A stretch of DNA of 9,134 nucleotides from Clostridiales bacterium (GCA_012512355.1 JAAZEI010000167.1:1-9134), one strand, 5' to 3'; shown: positions 1-5,604, counted from the first letter of the stretch. Notes: generated from the letters alone by a model not told the origin. A program made the numbers and translations.

Positions 1-361
1 TCTCCTTGATCTCAAACCGTCCCGGGAACAAAGCCTCCAGCCTGATGCGGTCTTCCGCAAGCAGCGTATTAAAACATAATGGCACGCCGCGCTGCGCCGC
101 ATCGCGCTGCATGGCTTCAATCGCGGGCAAAAGAGGCCCTCTGCCCATGGGGAAAATATAAGTGGGGTTCTGGGGGTCTGACAATACCAGGGCATATCCT
201 TCAAAGCGCGCCACATGTATTTTGAGCACCTTGCGCCAGACAAAAAGGCTGGTAAAGCTATATTCCAGCGATCCTCTGTGCCCCGCGTGGAAGCACTCCT
301 CCATCCATGGGCGGTCATTGATGTCGATTAGATTAAACTCAAGCGTAGATATAAAAGTCAC
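1..361 (-). CDS. DUF2156 domain protein, N-terminal part (3' end off window)
   Basis: An open frame of 120 codons runs on the minus strand from a GTG at 359-361 to the window edge without a stop. The translation carries the signature EYSFTSLFVWRKV about 30 residues in, followed by a YIFPMGRG-like segment, which matches the start of DUF2156 (related to the phosphatidylglycerol lysyltransferase C-terminal, GNAT-like fold). Members are typically near 300 residues, so more than half is missing. The GTG start was chosen because AAAGGA lies 4 bases upstream and the frame begins with the hydrophobic FISTLEFNLIDIND segment expected at the N-terminus; no ATG lies close by. A promoter-like pair lies just upstream (379-407). 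The biochemical role of stand-alone DUF2156 proteins is not well established, so no substrate is proposed. The family call is fairly secure and the exact start less so. Confidence 0.75.
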   Translation of the reverse strand, partial: MTFISTLEFNLIDINDRPWMEECFHAGHRGSLEYSFTSLFVWRKVLKIHVARFEGYALVLSDPQNPTYIFPMGRGPLLPAIEAMQRDAAQRGVPLCFNTLLAEDRIRLEALFPGRFEIKE

Positions 362-378
362 CGTTCCTTTCAATTTGA

Positions 379-407
379 AGAATAAAATTGTCCTAAAAAT
401 TTATCAA
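379..407 (-). promoter_or_regulatory. Sigma-A-like promoter for the DUF2156 gene
   Basis: On the minus strand TTGATA (402-407) is followed after exactly 17 bases by TATTCT (379-384). These match 5/6 and 4/6 of the vegetative -35/-10 consensus. The -10 box sits 17 bases before the GTG start, so the untranslated leader would be short but would include the AAAGGA site. It suggests that the DUF2156 gene is transcribed separately from the upstream glmM unit. No convincing terminator separates them. Confidence 0.4.
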
Positions 408-459
408 GTACATAAAATAAAAAAACGTACGTGTTTGATCCCCAAGCGGAGAGCTGCCC

Positions 460-1119
460 TTATTTGATCAAAACGCAGGTGCCGTCACCTTTTAGCAGAT
501 GATTTGCCGGGACAAAGCCCCGCACACTGCATAAGGGGTAGATGCGTCCTCCCCTGCCTATGATTGTACCCGGATTGAGCACGGTGTTGCAGCCAACTTC
601 CGCCAGGTCGCCTGCCATGGCGCCCATTTTCTTGCGCAGGGTGGGGTAGAGTTTGCCTTCTGCTTTCACCACCACCAGGCTATGGTCGCCTTTTACATTG
701 GATGTTATGACCCCCGCGCCAAAGTGCGCCTGATAGCCCAAAACCGAGTCGCCCACATAATTGTAGTGAGGCACCTGCACCTCATCAAAGAGCAGGGCAT
801 TCTTCAGCTCCGTCGCGTTACCCACCACAGCCCTCTTGCCGATGATGACGCGGCCGCGGATGAAAGCGCCATGACGCACATCCGCTGCGCTGTCGATAAT
901 CAGCGGACCTGATAGAAAAGCACCCGGCGCTATCTTGGCATCTTTTGCAACCCAGATATCCTCGCCCCTTTGCTCAAACAGGGCGGGGTCCAGCGTGGCC
1001 CCCAGGCTGGTGATAAAGTCACCCAAGTCAGCCAGCACTTCCCAGGGATAAGTTTTCCCCCCAAACAAGTCGGCGGCGATGGTTTTATGGAGCGAAAACA
1101 GCTCTTTAATTTCTATCAT
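460..1119 (-). CDS. Left-handed beta-helix acyltransferase, GlmU C-terminal-like
   Basis: This 219-residue protein is made largely of hexapeptide repeats (roughly residues 60-205), as in the LpxA/GlmU acetyltransferase fold. The segment VPHYNYVGDSVLG followed by HFGAGVITSN (residues 117-141) aligns with the GlmU acetyltransferase active site: His118 matches the E. coli catalytic His363, Tyr121 matches Tyr366, and Asn141 matches Asn386. His132 replaces the GlmU Asn377, and no lysine is seen where Lys392 would fall. The N-terminal nucleotidyltransferase domain of full GlmU is absent; about 55 unassigned residues precede the helix. AGGAGG stands 7 bases before the ATG. It lies 65 bases downstream of glmM in the same direction, so acetylation of glucosamine-1-phosphate, the product of GlmM, is a reasonable inference. 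Database names for such proteins ('UDP-GlcNAc pyrophosphorylase') overstate what the sequence supports, since no pyrophosphorylase domain is present. Confidence 0.8.
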   Translation of the reverse strand: MIEIKELFSLHKTIAADLFGGKTYPWEVLADLGDFITSLGATLDPALFEQRGEDIWVAKDAKIAPGAFLSGPLIIDSAADVRHGAFIRGRVIIGKRAVVGNATELKNALLFDEVQVPHYNYVGDSVLGYQAHFGAGVITSNVKGDHSLVVVKAEGKLYPTLRKKMGAMAGDLAEVGCNTVLNPGTIIGRGGRIYPLCSVRGFVPANHLLKGDGTCVLIK

Positions 1120-1184
1120 CAGAATTCCTCCTGTAAATCAGCCAAATCTGCAAACACGCTGCAGAGCCTTCAAAATAAGCCGGG

Positions 1185-2525
1185 TCAGATATGCCGGCTC
1201 AGCCGCAGCGCCTCAACAATGCTGTCAACCGCTTCCTCACACTCCCTTGCATCCTCCGCTTCTGCCATCACGCGCAGCAAAGGCTCGGTGCCCGATTTGC
1301 GCAGCAGCACGCGGCCTCTGTCACCCAGGCTGGCTTCGGCTGCTTTGGTCGCCTGCACCACCAGCGGGTCATTGAAGGCGGCATCTTTGTCGTCCACCCA
1401 GACATTTTTGAGGATTTGGGGGTACATCCTGCAAGGTTCGCAAAGCTTTGACAGGGTCTTCTCGTCTTCAATGATGGCCTGCATGATCTTGATGGCGGTA
1501 AGAACACCATCGCCGGTGGAAGCGTACTTGGCAAAAATGATGTGGCCGGATTGCTCCCCACCCAGAAGATGGTTATTTTTTCGCATGCATTCGGTGACGT
1601 ATTTATCGCCTACATCTGTGCGCACGCTTTTGAGCCCAATCTCCTCCAGCGCTTTGCTAAGCCCCAGGTTTGACATAATGGTGGTGACAACGGTCTTGTC
1701 GGGCAGGTTGCCCTTATTGTGCATATGGCGGCCATAAACATACACAATCTGGTCACCATTGACAACATTGCCCAATTCATCCACGGCCAGGCAGCGGTCT
1801 GCATCACCGTCAAAGGCAAAGCCGACATCCAGCTTGTTCTCCAGTACGTGCCTTTGCAGATGTTCCATATGCGTAGAGCCGGCATCTCGGTTGATGTTGG
1901 TGCCGTTGGGTTCGCAGTTGATGGCAAACGTTGTCGCCCCCAGCGCGTCAAAGACAGATTTGGCGATCATCCAGGCGCTGCCGTTGGCACCGTCCAGACC
2001 TACACGCATGCCCTTGTAGGAGTTGCGCGCCAGAGATATCAGGTAGCCGATGTAGCGGTTGCGCCCCGCGAAATGGTCAATGGTTTTGCCGATATCGTCA
2101 CGCTGGGCATAAGGCAGGGGGCCAGAAACGCCATCGAGATAGTCCTCGCAGGCGCGCAGGACCTCGTCCTCCATCTTCTCACCCCTGGCGTTGATGAGCT
2201 TGATGCCGTTGTCATAGTAGGGATTGTGGGAGGCGGAAATCATGATGCCGCAGTCAAACCCCTCGGTCCTCGTCACAAAGCTGACACTGGGTGTGGTGGT
2301 GACGTGCAGCAAATAGGCGTCCGCCCCCGCGGCCGTCAGCCCTGCGGCCAAAGCATCCTCAAACATATAGCTGGACAGGCGGGTGTCTTTGCCGATGACA
2401 ATCTTTGCCTTTTTATCATTTCCATAATAATTCCCCAGGAACAAACCAATCTTGATGGCGTGATCGATTGTCAAGTCTACATTGGCCTCACCGCGAAACC
2501 CGTCAGTCCCAAAATATCTGGACAT
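1185..2525 (-). CDS. glmM: Phosphoglucosamine mutase
   Basis: GlmM interconverts glucosamine-6-phosphate and glucosamine-1-phosphate in the cytoplasm, on the route to UDP-GlcNAc for peptidoglycan. The 446-residue protein has the usual family length and all four motifs: the phosphoserine loop ISASHNP with Ser99, the metal site DGDADR (239-244), the sugar-specificity loop GGEQSGH (322-328), and the phosphate-binding RKSGTEPLLRVMAE (409-422). The N-terminus RYFGTDGFRG is typical, and GGEQSG rather than GEMSG separates it from phosphomannomutases. The ATG is preceded by AAGGAG at a spacing of about 10 bases. It is the first gene of a likely two-gene unit with the GlmU-like protein 65 bases downstream, and it is divergent from pfkA. 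The cdaA-ybbR genes that often precede glmM in Bacillota are not here. Nothing looks damaged. Confidence 0.97.
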   Translation of the reverse strand: MSRYFGTDGFRGEANVDLTIDHAIKIGLFLGNYYGNDKKAKIVIGKDTRLSSYMFEDALAAGLTAAGADAYLLHVTTTPSVSFVTRTEGFDCGIMISASHNPYYDNGIKLINARGEKMEDEVLRACEDYLDGVSGPLPYAQRDDIGKTIDHFAGRNRYIGYLISLARNSYKGMRVGLDGANGSAWMIAKSVFDALGATTFAINCEPNGTNINRDAGSTHMEHLQRHVLENKLDVGFAFDGDADRCLAVDELGNVVNGDQIVYVYGRHMHNKGNLPDKTVVTTIMSNLGLSKALEEIGLKSVRTDVGDKYVTECMRKNNHLLGGEQSGHIIFAKYASTGDGVLTAIKIMQAIIEDEKTLSKLCEPCRMYPQILKNVWVDDKDAAFNDPLVVQATKAAEASLGDRGRVLLRKSGTEPLLRVMAEAEDARECEEAVDSIVEALRLSRHI

Positions 2526-2548
2526 GCAAATGCTCTCCTTAAAGTGAA

Positions 2549-2577
2549 TCTATACAATTTGTTGAGAACCCTTCAAC
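2549..2577 (-). promoter_or_regulatory. Alternative proximal glmM promoter with small dyad
   Basis: On the minus strand TTGAAG (2571-2576) is followed after 16 bases by TATAGA (2549-2554), each matching 4/6 of consensus. An imperfect dyad, GTTGA-N7-TCAAC (2561-2577), covers the -35 box and the upstream part of the spacer and could be a small operator. This is weaker than the upstream candidate at 2585-2613, and only one of the two may be used. Confidence 0.25.
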
Positions 2578-2584
2578 GGTCCAT

Positions 2585-2613
2585 ATTATAGAGATTTTAT
2601 CATTAATGCGCAA
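2585..2613 (-). promoter_or_regulatory. glmM promoter candidate with perfect -10 box
   Basis: A perfect TATAAT (2585-2590, minus strand) lies 17 bases from TTGCGC (2608-2613), which matches only TTG of the -35 consensus. The transcription start would fall near 2578, giving a leader of about 53 bases to the glmM ATG, with AAGGAG inside it. The -10 match and spacing are good and the -35 is poor. Confidence 0.4.
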
Positions 2614-2681
2614 GTAAAACGATGGTGGATGATCAGCCCCAAACAGGAGGCAGACTTCAGACAAGGGCTGGACCCTCATAA

Positions 2682-2710
2682 TTGTAAGAACAGGGAGGCC
2701 ATGATATACT
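2682..2710 (+). promoter_or_regulatory. pfkA promoter, extended -10 type
   Basis: TTGTAA (2682-2687) and TATACT (2705-2710) are separated by exactly 17 bases, and a TG at 2702-2703 gives the extended -10 TGATATACT. This is the best promoter in the divergent region and would start transcription near 2717, about 70 bases before the pfkA ATG. Confidence 0.55.
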
Positions 2711-2719
2711 GTAATTTGA

Positions 2720-2741
2720 CGGGTAGAATCCTAAAAACCCG
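2720..2741 (+). other. Weak leader hairpin upstream of pfkA
   Basis: CGGGT (2720-2724) can pair with ACCCG (2737-2741) around a 12-base A-rich loop, just after the predicted transcription start. A run of seven T lies 11 bases further on (2753-2759). The stem is only 5 bp and the T-run is not adjacent, so this is not a convincing attenuator. Confidence 0.15.
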
Positions 2742-2788
2742 GTTAAAGAAGATTTTTTTCTCAGTTATTTTGTCCGGCGGAGGGTATT

Positions 2789-3850
2789 ATGGCAAACATT
2801 GCGGTCCTCACAAGCGGCGGTGACAGCCCCGGCATGAACGCCGCTGTCATGAGCGTAGCCCGTGCAGCCAACCTGATGGGGATGAACCTGATTGGCATCA
2901 AGCGCGGCTTCAATGGCCTGATAGGTAAATCCGGAAACCTTGAAGAAGACATCATCCACTTGAGCCTTGACCAGGTGCTTGATATTGCCGACCTACCCGG
3001 TACTTTCCTGCGCACCGCTCGCTGCCTTGAGTTTAAAGACCCTGCCGTGCAGGAAAAGGCAGCCGCTTTTTTGCGCAGCCTTGATGTGAAAGGCTTGGTG
3101 GTCATTGGCGGCGATGGCTCCTTTTTGGGCGCGCAAGCCCTGGCCAAGAAGGGCATCCCCACCATCGGCATCCCCGGCACCATCGACAACGATTTGGGCT
3201 ATACCGAGCTTTCACTGGGCTTTGATACCGCGGTCAATGTCTGCATGGAAGCGGTGCGTGCCATCCGCGCCACCGGCCGCTCGCACGACCGCGCCGCCGT
3301 GGTTGAAGTGATGGGCCGCAACTGCGGGGACATTGCGCTTAACACAGCGCTTTCCACAGGCAGTGAGATCCTCATTGTGCCCGAAATGAAAAACTGGTCG
3401 GTGGATGACATCGCAAACCGCCTGGCCGCCCTGGTAGAGCGGGGCAACAAACGCGCCACCATCATCATCGCCGAAGGCGCGTACAAGCAAATGGCCCCCT
3501 TTGATGTGTATAACTTTATGAAGGATTATACCGGCGGCTCACGCCCTGTTTTTCCGGGCTCCCCCATGGATGCCTATTTCCTCAGCCGCATCGTCGAGCA
3601 CAAGGTCATGAAAACTGAAGTGCGCGCCAACATCATCGGCTATACCCAGCGCGGCAACCAGCCCAGCGCGCGAGACGCCGCCTTTGCCTTTGAAGCCGGC
3701 GTCGTCGCCGTCAACCTGCTCAAGCACGGCGATACCAACCGGGTCGTGGGCGTGCACAACGGCAAAGTATTTCACATGGACATTGAAAGCGCCCTGGCCA
3801 TCAAGCCCAGCTTCAACAGGAGAATGTTTAACATGGTCAACGCGCTGTAA
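2789..3850 (+). CDS. pfkA: ATP-dependent 6-phosphofructokinase
   Basis: This enzyme phosphorylates fructose-6-phosphate to fructose-1,6-bisphosphate in glycolysis. The 353-residue protein has the PFK-A motifs in order: LTSGGDSPGMN (7-17), GGDGS (107-111), PGTIDND (129-135) with catalytic-base Asp133, EVMGR (173-177) and GYTQRG (284-289). Gly110 and Gly130, equivalent to E. coli residues 104 and 124, predict ATP use; pyrophosphate-dependent enzymes carry Asp and Lys there. About 28 residues are inserted relative to the 320-residue E. coli enzyme, between AEG (228-230) and RANIIG (279-284). The effector-site arginine equivalent to Arg21 is Met21, while Arg25 is kept, so classical ADP/PEP regulation may be altered. 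GGAGGG lies 4 bases before the ATG. It is transcribed alone, divergently from glmM, and ends at a strong terminator. No pyruvate kinase gene follows. Confidence 0.95.
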   Translation: MANIAVLTSGGDSPGMNAAVMSVARAANLMGMNLIGIKRGFNGLIGKSGNLEEDIIHLSLDQVLDIADLPGTFLRTARCLEFKDPAVQEKAAAFLRSLDVKGLVVIGGDGSFLGAQALAKKGIPTIGIPGTIDNDLGYTELSLGFDTAVNVCMEAVRAIRATGRSHDRAAVVEVMGRNCGDIALNTALSTGSEILIVPEMKNWSVDDIANRLAALVERGNKRATIIIAEGAYKQMAPFDVYNFMKDYTGGSRPVFPGSPMDAYFLSRIVEHKVMKTEVRANIIGYTQRGNQPSARDAAFAFEAGVVAVNLLKHGDTNRVVGVHNGKVFHMDIESALAIKPSFNRRMFNMVNAL

Positions 3851-3870
3851 ACTGAAAACGCCATTTCTTT

Positions 3871-3901
3871 GCTGCAGACCGTTGGTGTCTGCGGCTTTTT
3901 T
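3871..3901 (+). terminator. Intrinsic terminator of pfkA
   Basis: GCTGCAGAC (3871-3879) pairs with GTCTGCGGC (3887-3895) over 9 bp with one G-T wobble, closing a 7-base loop and followed directly by six T (3896-3901). It begins 20 bases after the pfkA stop. This is a textbook rho-independent terminator and separates pfkA from the DsbA-like gene. Confidence 0.93.
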
Positions 3902-3971
3902 AATCGGCCGGGAAGACTTTTTGGGTATACTCTATCATAAATAAAAATGAGCTGCCCTGAAAGGAACTGAC

Positions 3972-4835
3972 ATGAAAGACATCATCATCACCTCCTTCAC
4001 AGACCCGGTCTGCGTCTGGTGCTATGCGACAGAGCCGGTGATGCGCGCGATAGAAATGCGCTACCCCCAGGTGGAAATTCGCTATATCATGGGCGGAATG
4101 GTCAGAGATTTCAATGACTTTGAGGATCCCGATAATGACATCATGCCAGCCAGAGGCGGGGTCAACGAACAGGTCATGGCGCACTGGCTGCAGAGCTATC
4201 CCCGTCACCACATGCCCATCAGGGCGGAAGGCTTTCATCTGTTTGATGAGCAGCACTCCTCCACTTACTCCCAGAGCATCGCCTGCAAGGCAGCGCAATT
4301 GGCGGCCCCCAGGCGGGCGGAAGCCTACCTGCGTGCCCTGCGTGTCGCTGCCATCGCCCAGGCCAGGCAGATCAGCCGCCCGAAAGTACAGCTGGAGATA
4401 GCCCGGGAGTGCGCCATCCCCATAGATACCTTCCAGGCGGCAATGCAAGACGGCAGCGCCAAACGCGCTTTCCAGGTTGACCTGGGCTTGACCCAGGCCT
4501 CGGGGGTGGATGTCTTCCCCACCTTTATGGTCAAGTCATCCCGTGCGCAGGAGATGAAAATGCGAGGTTTTAATACCTTCGAAGATTTTGAGCAGGTGTT
4601 CAAAAAGCTTTCAGGCGGTGACATGACGCCCTTGATATCCCCGCCCGATGAAGAACTGCTGGAAAGCCTGCTGAGCAAATACGGCAATCTGGCGATGGAG
4701 GAAATCTACCAGGCCTTTGACTTTGAGAGCCGGTCGGAGGCCGAAGACTGGGTGAGCGAGTTGGCAAGAAAAGGCATGCTGACACTGGAGCCTGTGGGGA
4801 AGAGCTTTTTCACTCGGTTGGCGAATAAAGGATAA
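3972..4835 (+). CDS. Cytoplasmic DsbA-family thioredoxin-fold protein (FrnE/SpxH-like)
   Basis: The 287-residue protein begins with a thioredoxin-fold strand and DPVCVWCY, placing a CxxC motif at Cys14-Val-Trp-Cys17. A helical insertion follows, and the cis-proline loop VFPTF (Pro183) precedes the last strands. This order matches the DsbA superfamily branch that contains FrnE and the SpxH/YjbH adaptor proteins. There is no signal peptide or membrane segment, so it should act in the cytoplasm, perhaps as a disulfide isomerase/oxidoreductase or an adaptor; the sequence does not decide between these. Residues about 225-285 form an extra C-terminal part with a helix-helix-helix-wing pattern (LLSKYGNLAMEEIYQAF, then LARKGMLTLEPVGKSFF), resembling a winged helix. 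AAGGA lies about 7 bases before the ATG. The gene follows the pfkA terminator by 70 bases and stands alone. A TATACT/TATCAT -10 region (3926-3938) is present without a clear -35. Confidence 0.82.
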   Translation: MKDIIITSFTDPVCVWCYATEPVMRAIEMRYPQVEIRYIMGGMVRDFNDFEDPDNDIMPARGGVNEQVMAHWLQSYPRHHMPIRAEGFHLFDEQHSSTYSQSIACKAAQLAAPRRAEAYLRALRVAAIAQARQISRPKVQLEIARECAIPIDTFQAAMQDGSAKRAFQVDLGLTQASGVDVFPTFMVKSSRAQEMKMRGFNTFEDFEQVFKKLSGGDMTPLISPPDEELLESLLSKYGNLAMEEIYQAFDFESRSEAEDWVSELARKGMLTLEPVGKSFFTRLANKG

Positions 4836-4865
4836 ACACCGGAAGTTCTTTTGAGCAGTCGATTT

Positions 4866-5448
4866 TTATAGATTCGCTTTGGCTGTCGCAAGCGCTTTGT
4901 TCTTACCGTGATCCATCCCCTGACTTGTTAATGGGCCAGAAACTTCAGCGGATTGACATGGCTGCCTCGCTGCAGGCAAAAGGCGGTCACTTCCCCCAGA
5001 CTTGGCGGAATAAAATTTTTGTTAGCGCGCGTCGGCCGGGCCGCCAACGCTCTCTCTTCTTCTAAGTCTTTATCTAGGTCTATATCTGTTTCATCATGTG
5101 ACGTCACGGTGACGTTTCCTGTTGAAATGGATGACGCTGATCCTCTTTTCTGTCTGTATTTGATGTTTCTCAGCCGATTTAGCTCCTGATCTTCTCCAAG
5201 CCCTCGAGGTTTGAGTATGTCCGCCAGTTAGTGATGAAGACGATGCCCGCGCTTTGCTCAATCATCCCCCACTGCTGGCTGCAGGAGACATCCCTGGTGA
5301 AATACAACTGCTCCCATCTTTCATGCGGCCAGCCAGACACAGCAGGTGAAGTCAGATGACAATGAGAGATTTTATGATTTTCTGGATCTCTCATTCTAAT
5401 AGGATATCCGCCGTCCTAAGGCCAAATGGCATGATGCGTTTTTCACAT
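4866..5448 (-). pseudogene. Decayed phage replisome organizer gene (phage_rep_org_N type)
   Basis: No intact frame exists, but successive minus-strand frames give pieces of one known protein type. In order they are LHLLCLAGRMKDG after an in-frame TGA (about 5305-5355), QLYFTRDV (about 5286-5309), GMIEQSAGIVFITNW (about 5222-5266) then EGLEKIR, a frameshift into LRNIKYRQKR (about 5140-5170), TDIDLDKDLEEE, FIPPSLGEVTAFCLQRG and NPLKFLAH, ending at TAA 4928-4930. Past that stop, RGW and HGKNK in neighbouring frames fit the family's C-terminus down to about 4866. About 30 residues expected between FTRDV and GMIE are missing. The likely original start is ATG 5446-5448 with AAGGAG 10 bases upstream, but the next codon is now TGA. 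In temperate phages of Bacillota these proteins recruit the host helicase to the phage origin. The gene is clearly dead (at least two stops, two frameshifts and one deletion). Family assignment rests on motif recall rather than a search; the extreme ends are uncertain. Confidence 0.8.
4875..4904 (+). terminator. Weak terminator candidate after the DsbA-like gene
   Basis: CGCTT (4875-4879) pairs with AAGCG (4890-4894) around a 10-base loop, followed by the T-rich CTTTGTTCTT. It lies 39 bases past the stop of the DsbA-like gene and inside the tail of the phage relic. The 5-bp stem is short, so this is only a candidate. Confidence 0.25.
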
Positions 5449-5467
5449 AAAATCTTCACTCCTTTTC

Positions 5468-5483
5468 GGGAACATGGGAACAT
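5468..5483. repeat. Tandem 8-bp repeat GGGAACAT x2
   Basis: GGGAACAT occurs twice head to tail (5468-5475 and 5476-5483). The second copy supplies the GAAC half of the GAAC-N4-GTTC site. It may be a duplicated half-site or simple slippage. Confidence 0.6.
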
Positions 5484-5489
5484 AAGTTC
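5478..5489. promoter_or_regulatory. Candidate LexA (SOS) box
   Basis: GAAC-ATAA-GTTC matches all eight fixed positions of the Gram-positive LexA core GAAC-N4-GTTC. The flanking C/G and one inner position of the fuller B. subtilis consensus are not matched. It lies about 17 bases downstream of the extended -10 box (5506-5514) and upstream of the relic's ribosome binding site, where bound repressor would block transcription. A chance match in a window of this size is possible, so this is a candidate only. Confidence 0.35.
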
Positions 5490-5505
5490 TAATGCGCCCA
5501 TGTAC

Positions 5506-5514
5506 ATCATATCA
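5506..5514 (-). promoter_or_regulatory. Extended -10 promoter of the phage relic
   Basis: The minus strand reads TGATATGAT: TATGAT (5506-5511, 5/6 of consensus) with the extended -10 TG at 5513-5514. There is no consensus -35 hexamer 16-18 bases upstream; that position is occupied by the first ATGTCA repeat and half of the 15-bp dyad. Transcription would start near 5499, about 50 bases before the presumed old start codon at 5448. Confidence 0.4.
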
Positions 5515-5519
5515 GATGA

Positions 5520-5534
5520 AGATGTGTGACATCT
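5520..5534. repeat. Perfect dyad AGATGT-GTG-ACATCT
   Basis: AGATGT (5520-5525) and ACATCT (5529-5534) form a perfect 6-bp inverted repeat around GTG. The dyad overlaps the first TGACAT repeat and covers the -35 position of the relic promoter, a common place for a repressor or activator operator. Confidence 0.55.
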
Positions 5535-5562
5535 ACTGACATAGCCTGACATAAGGTGACAC
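5527..5562. repeat. Four TGACAT-type hexamers at 10-bp spacing
   Basis: TGACAT starts at 5527, 5537 and 5547, and the variant TGACAC at 5557, so the period is exactly 10 bp with unrelated 4-base spacers. On the minus strand these read ATGTCA and lie directly upstream of the extended -10 box. One-helical-turn spacing places all four sites on the same face of the DNA, as for iterons or sites of a tandem-binding regulator. Confidence 0.9.
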
Positions 5563-5604
5563 AAAATCAAGAACAGCTCACAAAATCAATCTTTTCAAAA
5601 TCAA
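5562..5604. repeat. Three CAAAATCAA direct repeats
   Basis: The 9-mer CAAAATCAA occurs exactly at 5562-5570, 5581-5589 and 5596-5604 (periods of 19 and 15 bp), directly adjoining the TGACAT array; the two families share the base at 5562. The stretch is AT-rich compared with its surroundings. The irregular spacing differs from the strict 10-bp array, suggesting a different ligand or an AT-rich unwinding element. Confidence 0.8.

Noticed and set aside
415..435. T-run on the minus strand after the GlmU-like gene as a terminator
   Set aside because: The run of T follows only the palindrome ACGTACGT, which cannot form a proper hairpin, so no terminator was called.
162..467. Plus-strand 101-codon ORF
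   Set aside because: It lies antisense to the DUF2156 gene and the adjoining gap, has low-complexity translation, and lacks a ribosome binding site or recognisable motif.
1719..2591. Plus-strand 290-codon ORF antisense to glmM
   Set aside because: It is a shadow of the GC-rich glmM codons; glmM has every family motif, while this translation matches nothing recognisable.
2634..2670. CAGCCC/GGGCTG stem in the glmM-pfkA divergent region as a riboswitch or terminator
   Set aside because: A 6-bp stem with a 25-base loop, no U-tract and no known riboswitch core; it also lies upstream of the predicted pfkA transcription start.
2629..2823. Plus-strand 64-codon ORF running into the pfkA start
   Set aside because: It spans the pfkA promoter and ribosome binding site and overlaps pfkA out of frame. 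No start signal or conserved motif was seen.
5099..5106. TGACGTCA palindrome as a regulatory site
   Set aside because: It falls inside the decayed coding sequence, where it encodes part of the NVTVTS segment, and has no promoter next to it.
4953..5189. Plus-strand 78-codon ORF in the 4836-5748 gap
   Set aside because: It is antisense to the phage relic, whose minus-strand translation gives coherent family motifs; the plus frame does not.
5179..5394. Minus-strand 71-codon ORF as an independent small gene
   Set aside because: It contains part of the replisome-organizer motifs and is one frame of the pseudogene, not a gene in itself.
5527..5604. CRISPR-like array
   Set aside because: Repeats of 6-9 bp with 4-10 bp spacers are far too short, and there are no cas genes.
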